A stretch of 11,217 nt of DNA from Acidobacteriaceae bacterium (lineage in GTDB: Bacteria > Acidobacteriota > Terriglobia > Terriglobales > Acidobacteriaceae): the NCBI GenBank assembly GCA_030040115.1, contig JASHUH010000068.1, positions 1-11,217 on the forward strand, given 5' to 3'. Every line of letters starts with the position of its first letter. The first letter of the stretch is position 1. Below, piece by piece: positions 7,522 to 11,217 of this stretch. A program made the position numbers and the translations under genes. The notes beneath the pieces were generated by a model. It ran no database searches, was not told the origin of the DNA, and saw nothing but the letters and a program-made list of their open reading frames with translations.

Positions 7522-9048
7522 ATGTCTTTTTTGCGCTCTTTTGTGATTGCGGGGCTGGCGATGGCGGCCTCGGCGGGTCTGCTCGGCTCGCAGCAACCTA
7601 CGGTTGCGAGCGGCGCGGCGGGCGTGGAAACAGTGGCAATTGACGCCCACGCCGCGGGCGCGCCGTTTCCGCATTTCTGGGAGCAGATGTTCGGCTCCGG
7701 CCGCGCCAACCTGGCCATGCGACAGAGCTATCGCGACGATCTGCGCATGGTGCGAAAGATTACCGGTTTGCGCTACATCCGCTTCCACGCCATCCTCGAC
7801 GATGAAAATGGCGTGTACAACGAAGACGTGAACGGCAACCCAGTTTACAACTGGTCCTATGTAGACCACATCTACGACGGGTTGTTGGCCGAGGGGGTTC
7901 GGCCCTATGTAGAGATCAGCTTCATGCCCAAGGCGCTGGCCGCGCACCTCGATTATCAGGCGTTCTGGTACCGGCCGATTGTATCGCCGCCTAGGGATTA
8001 CGCGAAATGGGACAGGCTGATGACTGCGTTTGCGCGGCATCTGGTGGAGCGGTACGGGATCGACGAAGTGGCGCAGTGGTACTTCGAAGTGTGGAACGAG
8101 CCCAACCTGGACTTCTGGGCCGGCCAGCCGAAGCAGCAGACCTACTTTGAGCTTTACGACCACACTGCGCAGGCGCTGAAGTCGGTGAACCAGCGAATCC
8201 GCGTGGGAGGGCCGGCGACGGCGCAGGCGGCGTGGGTGGACGACATGATTGCGCACGCCACACAAAAACATGTGCCGCTGGACTTTGTGTCCACGCATGT
8301 GTACGGCAACGACAGCGCGGAGGATGTGTTCCACGACAATCGGACGATTGCGCCGCACCAGATGGTCTGCGCCGCGGTGAAGAAGGTTCACGGGGAGATC
8401 GAACACTCGGCGCGGCCGCACCTTCCGCTGATCTGGAGCGAGTTCAACGCGACGTATATGACTCAGCAGGAGATTACCGACTCCATTTACATGGGGCCAT
8501 GGCTCGCGGATACGGTGAGCCAGTGCGACGGCATGACGGAGATGATGTCGTACTGGACCTTCTCCGACGTGTTTGAAGAGCAGGGGGTGACGAAGACGCC
8601 GTTTTACGGGGGCTACGGACTGGTGGCGGAGGACGGCATTCCCAAGCCGGCTTTCGACGCCTTCGAACTGCTGCACGAATTGGGCTCCGAGCGGCTGCCG
8701 GTTCGTGCGGGTGACGTGCTGGCGACGCGGCGGAAAGATGGAAGCTTGGCGATTGCAGCGTGGAACCTGGTCGAACCGGGCGCGCAGGGAGCGGAGAAGA
8801 CGATTGTGCTCGATTTGAAGGATATGGCCACCGGCGCGCGAGCGACCATACAGCGGGTGGACGCCCGGCATGGCGATACCCTGGACGCGTGGAAGAGAGT
8901 GGGCAGCCCCAATTATCCAACAAAGGCGCAGATTGAGGCGCTGCGCAAAGATGCGGAGTTGGGCCCGCCGGAGGCGTTTGCAATCGATCATGGCCGGCTG
9001 AGGCTGGTGCTGCCGCCGATGGGACTGGCGGTGGTGGAGATTCGCTGA
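7522..9048 (+). CDS. Secreted glycoside hydrolase family 39 (beta-xylosidase-like)
   Basis: 508 aa from the ATG at 7522, which has GGAG at 7512-7515 with 6-nt spacing; an ATG at 7516 and a GTG at 7441 are in frame but less suited. Residues 1-about 24 form a Sec signal peptide (MSFLRSFVIAGLAMAASAGLLG), so the enzyme is exported. The TIM barrel spans about 45-390. WYFEVWNEPNLDFW holds the acid/base Glu193 and PLIWSEFNATY the nucleophile Glu307, the clan GH-A pair; surrounding text (LRYIRFHAILDD, VYNWSYVDHIYDGLL, YVEISFMPKALA, WYFEVWNEPN, FVSTHVYG) is typical of GH39. A beta-rich C-terminal domain (about 395-508, DGSLAIAAWNL and LVLPPMGLAVVEIR) completes the family's layout. Known GH39 members include beta-xylosidases and alpha-L-iduronidases; beta-xylosidase acting on xylan fragments is the likeliest role here, but the substrate is inferred. 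It begins 87 bp after pyrG on the same strand, with no clear terminator between; co-transcription is possible but functionally unrelated. Confidence 0.9.
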   Translation: MSFLRSFVIAGLAMAASAGLLGSQQPTVASGAAGVETVAIDAHAAGAPFPHFWEQMFGSGRANLAMRQSYRDDLRMVRKITGLRYIRFHAILDDENGVYNEDVNGNPVYNWSYVDHIYDGLLAEGVRPYVEISFMPKALAAHLDYQAFWYRPIVSPPRDYAKWDRLMTAFARHLVERYGIDEVAQWYFEVWNEPNLDFWAGQPKQQTYFELYDHTAQALKSVNQRIRVGGPATAQAAWVDDMIAHATQKHVPLDFVSTHVYGNDSAEDVFHDNRTIAPHQMVCAAVKKVHGEIEHSARPHLPLIWSEFNATYMTQQEITDSIYMGPWLADTVSQCDGMTEMMSYWTFSDVFEEQGVTKTPFYGGYGLVAEDGIPKPAFDAFELLHELGSERLPVRAGDVLATRRKDGSLAIAAWNLVEPGAQGAEKTIVLDLKDMATGARATIQRVDARHGDTLDAWKRVGSPNYPTKAQIEALRKDAELGPPEAFAIDHGRLRLVLPPMGLAVVEIR

Positions 9049-9135
9049 TGGCGATGGCGCGACGAGGCGGACGTAGAAGAGCAGCGCGAGTGCTGTCAGG
9101 GCGGGTTTCCGCGGCGAGGCGGCCGAGGGTTACAG

Positions 9136-9154
9136 GGATGCTGCGATAGCATCC
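9136..9154 (+). promoter_or_regulatory. 7-bp hairpin directly before the TerC-family start codon
   Basis: GGATGCT (9136-9142) pairs with AGCATCC (9148-9154) around GCGAT, ending 4 nt before the ATG at 9159. The only Shine-Dalgarno-like bases (AGGGA, 9134-9138) overlap its left arm and are otherwise 20 nt from the start. Folding could hide or reposition the ribosome site. Function is inferred. Confidence 0.4.
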
Positions 9155-9158
9155 AGCT

Positions 9159-10031
9159 ATGATTGCCGGCGCAAGCTGGACTTGGTGGGTGGGGTTCCAC
9201 GCAGTGGCGGCGGCCCTGCTCGCGACGGACTGGCTTCTGGCCGGAGGCGGGCGTGCGCTACGGCGTGAGAAGAGCTTCGCCGGGCTGGGTGTGGGACTCA
9301 TGGCGCTGGCCGCAGCGGGATTCGCGGGCTGGATGGCGCTGACGCGCGGCCCGCAACCGGCGCTCGAGTTCGCGGCCGGATACACGATTGAGCTCTCGCT
9401 GAGCATCGACAATCTGTTCGTCTTCCTGGTGCTGTTTCAGGGGTTCGAGATCAGCCGCGAGCGCCAGCAGAAGGCGCTGCTCTGGGGCGTGAGCGGAGCG
9501 GCGGTGTTGCGCGCCCTGTTTATCGCCGCGGGCTTCACGCTGCTCGGGCGCTTCGACTGGATCCGGTGGGTGCTGGGGCTATTCCTGATCTACGCTGCGG
9601 CGCGGGTGGTGCGGGGACGTTCCGCGCGGGCGGCGATTCCCGAGTGGGTCCGGCGGCTGCAGCCCGCGCGTGGTTCGCTCCTTCCAGTGATTATGGCGGT
9701 GGAAGCAACCGACATCCTGTTTGCCACCGACTCGATTCCGGCGGTGCTGGCGGTGACGCACAGTCCGCTGGTGGCCTATACCTCGAACATCGCGGCGGTG
9801 CTGGGGCTGCGGTCGCTCTATTTTGCGCTGGCGGCGGCGTTGGAGCGGTTCAGGTATCTGCACTACGGGCTGGGGGCCATTTTGGTTTTTGCAGGATTGA
9901 AAATGATGGCCGAGCGGTGGGTGCAGACACCGGTCACGGTCTCGTTGGCGGTAATGGCGGGGATTCTGGGGGCATGCGCGGCGGCGGAGGCGGTGAGGAA
10001 GCAGAGAGCTAAGATCAAGCCGGCGGTGTGA
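9159..10031 (+). CDS. TerC-family integral membrane protein
   Basis: 290-aa polytopic inner-membrane protein, about 8-9 hydrophobic segments. The family is tied to tellurite resistance and, in studied members such as Alx and YkoY-type proteins, to manganese export. The two hallmark acidic motifs are present: YTIELSLSIDNLFVFLVLF (75-93, with Glu78, Asp84, Asn85) and VEATDILFATDSIPAVLAVT (181-200, with Glu182, Asp185, Asp191), buried in helices where they likely bind metal. PEWVRRLQPARGSLLP is the cytoplasmic loop before the second motif. The ATG at 9159 lies right behind a hairpin and lacks a well-placed ribosome site. I looked for the yybP-ykoY manganese riboswitch that often precedes this family and did not see it in the 110-bp leader. 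It is convergent with the TauE-type gene, with only 7 bp between stop codons. Confidence 0.93.
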   Translation: MIAGASWTWWVGFHAVAAALLATDWLLAGGGRALRREKSFAGLGVGLMALAAAGFAGWMALTRGPQPALEFAAGYTIELSLSIDNLFVFLVLFQGFEISRERQQKALLWGVSGAAVLRALFIAAGFTLLGRFDWIRWVLGLFLIYAAARVVRGRSARAAIPEWVRRLQPARGSLLPVIMAVEATDILFATDSIPAVLAVTHSPLVAYTSNIAAVLGLRSLYFALAAALERFRYLHYGLGAILVFAGLKMMAERWVQTPVTVSLAVMAGILGACAAAEAVRKQRAKIKPAV

Positions 10032-10038
10032 CGGCCGA

Positions 10039-10851
10039 TCACGATTTCCAGAAGAACCAGGCGGCCATACCCAGGCCGATGGCGACCACCATTGCGCGCA
10101 GTACCGGCTGGGGGATGCGGCGGGCGAGGCTGGCTGAAGAGTAGCCGCCGATGGCCGCGGCGATCATAGCAGCCAGGCAGTAGCGCCAGGCGACCTGACT
10201 ATCGACGACGAAGATGACGAAGGCGATGCCGTTGGCGAGGGTATTGGCGACGACTTTGAGGGCGTTGATGGCGTGAATGTCCTGGTAGCCGAAGAGGGAC
10301 AGGACGGTCATATAGAGGAAGCCGGCGCCGGCGCCGAAGTAGCCGACGTAAAAGCTGACCACAAGGATGGCGAAAAAAAGCGGCAGGCGGCGAGGGGCGT
10401 GCGGGTGGCCGGCGCCAGTGTCTTCAAGCCGGGACAGGTTGAGCCGCGCCAGCCAGCGTGTGACAGGACCGCTGGCGGCGAAGAGCAGGGCGGCGCCCAG
10501 GAGCAGCCAGGGCACCAGGCGCATAAAGGTTTTTTGCGGGGTGTTGAGCAGGACCGCGGCGCCGGCCGTGCCGCCGAGGAGACCAGCCAGGGCCATGGAC
10601 CACGCCTGGCGAAGATTGCTGCTCACATCGCGGCGATAGGCGGCGATGGAGGTGACCTGACCCGGCCAGATGGCGACGGTGTTGGTGGCGTTGGCCTGGA
10701 CGGGCAGGACGCCCATGGTGAGAATGGCCGGAAAGGACAGGAACGAGCCGCCTCCGGCGACCGCGTTCAGCACTCCCGCCAAAAAACAGGCCACGACGAG
10801 CCAGATCCATTGCCAGTTCCAGGTTGCGGCAACGCCGGAGATGAGGTGCAT
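10039..10851 (-). CDS. TauE/SafE-family membrane permease
   Basis: 270-aa inner-membrane protein of the family that exports sulfite, sulfoacetate or other small organic anions (formerly DUF81). The family's internal duplication is visible: the N-half motif AGVLNAVAGGGSFLSFPAIL (25-44) and the C-half motif YVGYFGAGAGFLYMTVLSLFG (168-188), each followed by Asn-rich helix turns (NATNTVAIWPGQ and NALKVVANTLAN). About 8 helices are predicted by eye, with a polar loop at about 135-155 (LSRLEDTGAGHPHAPRR) between halves. The ATG at 10851 follows AGGA by 5 nt. The substrate cannot be deduced, and no sulfur or taurine genes lie nearby. It converges on the TerC-type gene without a visible terminator between them. 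A G-run tract lies upstream of its start on the sense strand. Confidence 0.92.
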   Translation of the reverse strand: MHLISGVAATWNWQWIWLVVACFLAGVLNAVAGGGSFLSFPAILTMGVLPVQANATNTVAIWPGQVTSIAAYRRDVSSNLRQAWSMALAGLLGGTAGAAVLLNTPQKTFMRLVPWLLLGAALLFAASGPVTRWLARLNLSRLEDTGAGHPHAPRRLPLFFAILVVSFYVGYFGAGAGFLYMTVLSLFGYQDIHAINALKVVANTLANGIAFVIFVVDSQVAWRYCLAAMIAAAIGGYSSASLARRIPQPVLRAMVVAIGLGMAAWFFWKS

Positions 10852-10894
10852 GCGGGTCCTATTCTAGATGGCCGTAGCGGGCTTGAATTGCGGT

Positions 10895-10915
10895 CCACCC
10901 CCACCCCCTCCCCCC
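10895..10915 (-). other. G-run tract, possible G-quadruplex, upstream of the TauE-type gene
   Basis: On the minus strand the bases read as runs of 6, 5, 5 and 2 G, each separated by a single A or T. That could fold as a two-tetrad G-quadruplex. It ends 44 nt before the TauE/SafE start, on the coding strand. It may influence that gene, or be a low-complexity slip product. Confidence 0.5.
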
Positions 10916-10965
10916 GTTCTGTAAGCAAGTGGCTTGTTTTCAGATGTTTACGCGATGTAAATTGA

Positions 10966-11023
10966 CGCAAATTACTGAAAATGCGTGACTTACCCGCAGA
11001 TTTTAGAGAGCAAAGCACTTACC
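10966..11023 (-). repeat. Two diverged 29-nt direct repeats
   Basis: Read on the minus strand, unit one (11023-10995) and unit two (10994-10966) abut. Both start GGTAAGT and end with TGCG; AAT near the 3' end is also shared, while the middle has diverged. A related inverted fragment, GTAAG followed by TTTTCAG, occurs on the plus strand at 10921-10943 facing CTGAAA...CTTAC at 10975-10993. It looks like an old intergenic repeat family. Confidence 0.5.
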
Positions 11024-11112
11024 TCTTTCCGTTTCGGCTTTTTACCGTGTTTTGCCGGCTTTCCTCCCTTGCAATCTTCCACGGAATGGCCCTGGATTGC
11101 CCCTGATTCTGA

Positions 11113-11217
11113 ATCAGGTTTCAGCTTTCAGGGGGTCAGTTCTCAGTTTCCAACTCTCAGTTCTCAGTGATCAGTTGTCAGTTTCTCGGTTCGAAATTCT
11201 CAGGTGTCGGGTTTTCA
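11113..11217. repeat. 7-nt-period tandem repeat array (consensus TCTCAGT), runs off the right edge
   Basis: From 11134 the sequence divides into twelve consecutive 7-mers to the window edge. Three are exactly TCTCAGT (11141, 11155, 11162) and GGTCAGT, GATCAGT and TGTCAGT differ in the first two bases; others are more degenerate. Three earlier TCAG-containing 7-mers (11113-11133) extend it with a one-base phase shift. There is no spacer structure as in CRISPR. Heptamer arrays of this sort are known as intergenic repeats in cyanobacteria and others. Confidence 0.8.

Larger units (their letters stand above)
10852..11217. other. Gene-free right end rich in repeats
   Basis: 366 bp without a credible gene. 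It has more A and T than the neighbouring genes. From left to right it carries a C-rich tract (G runs on minus), a pair of 29-nt direct repeats on the minus strand, about 90 bp of unremarkable sequence, and a tandem array of 7-nt units that reaches the window edge. Confidence 0.7.

Noticed and set aside
9049-9158. yybP-ykoY manganese riboswitch before the TerC-family gene
   Set aside because: The conserved core sequences of that riboswitch were not seen; only a simple hairpin is present.
8474-9412. A 312-codon minus-strand frame over the GH39 end and TerC start
   Set aside because: Ser/Pro/Arg-rich shadow sequence overlapping two real plus-strand genes.
11113-11217. CRISPR array
   Set aside because: Units are 7 nt with no unique spacers, and no cas gene is nearby.

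Overview
The window reads as chromosomal DNA of a GC-rich soil-type bacterium. The best guess is Acidobacteriota (class Terriglobia): the CTP synthase reads like acidobacterial homologues from memory, there is a secreted polysaccharide-degradation gene, and the intergenic repeats are of a kind I associate with that phylum. No database search was possible, so the taxon is an inference.

Left part (1-1366) is an integration hot spot. A tRNA-Ser(GGA) gene with an encoded CCA lies on the minus strand. Just beyond its 3' end a tyrosine recombinase gene runs off the left window edge; it starts at a GTG and is open to the edge. This is the usual layout of a genomic island joined to a tRNA 3' end, and the island body lies outside the window. 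On the other side of the tRNA is a short remnant of a second, unrelated tyrosine recombinase, broken by a frameshift.

Middle part (1367-5454) holds an aldo/keto reductase (minus), a divergent TM2-domain protein with a C-terminal zinc ribbon (plus), a Tat-exported beta-propeller protein with a C-terminal sugar-binding-like domain (minus), and a small DoxX-type membrane protein (minus). Between the last two sits a 357-bp non-coding element with imperfect terminal inverted repeats, CTAG at both ends and two strong internal hairpins. It looks like a MITE, and its right end supplies the last codons and stop of the DoxX gene.

Right part (5455-10851) is a plus-strand run of pyrG (CTP synthase, housekeeping), a secreted GH39-type glycosidase and a TerC-family membrane protein, facing a convergent TauE/SafE-family permease. 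These genes have separate roles: nucleotide synthesis, plant-polymer breakdown, and metal or anion transport.

The last 366 bases carry no gene. They hold a G-run tract (minus strand), two diverged 29-nt direct repeats and a 7-nt-period tandem array built on TCTCAGT that continues past the right edge. I saw no defence system, CRISPR array or biosynthetic cluster. The most unusual features are the MITE-like element with its gene-end capture, the doubly used tRNA-Ser site and the right-edge repeats.
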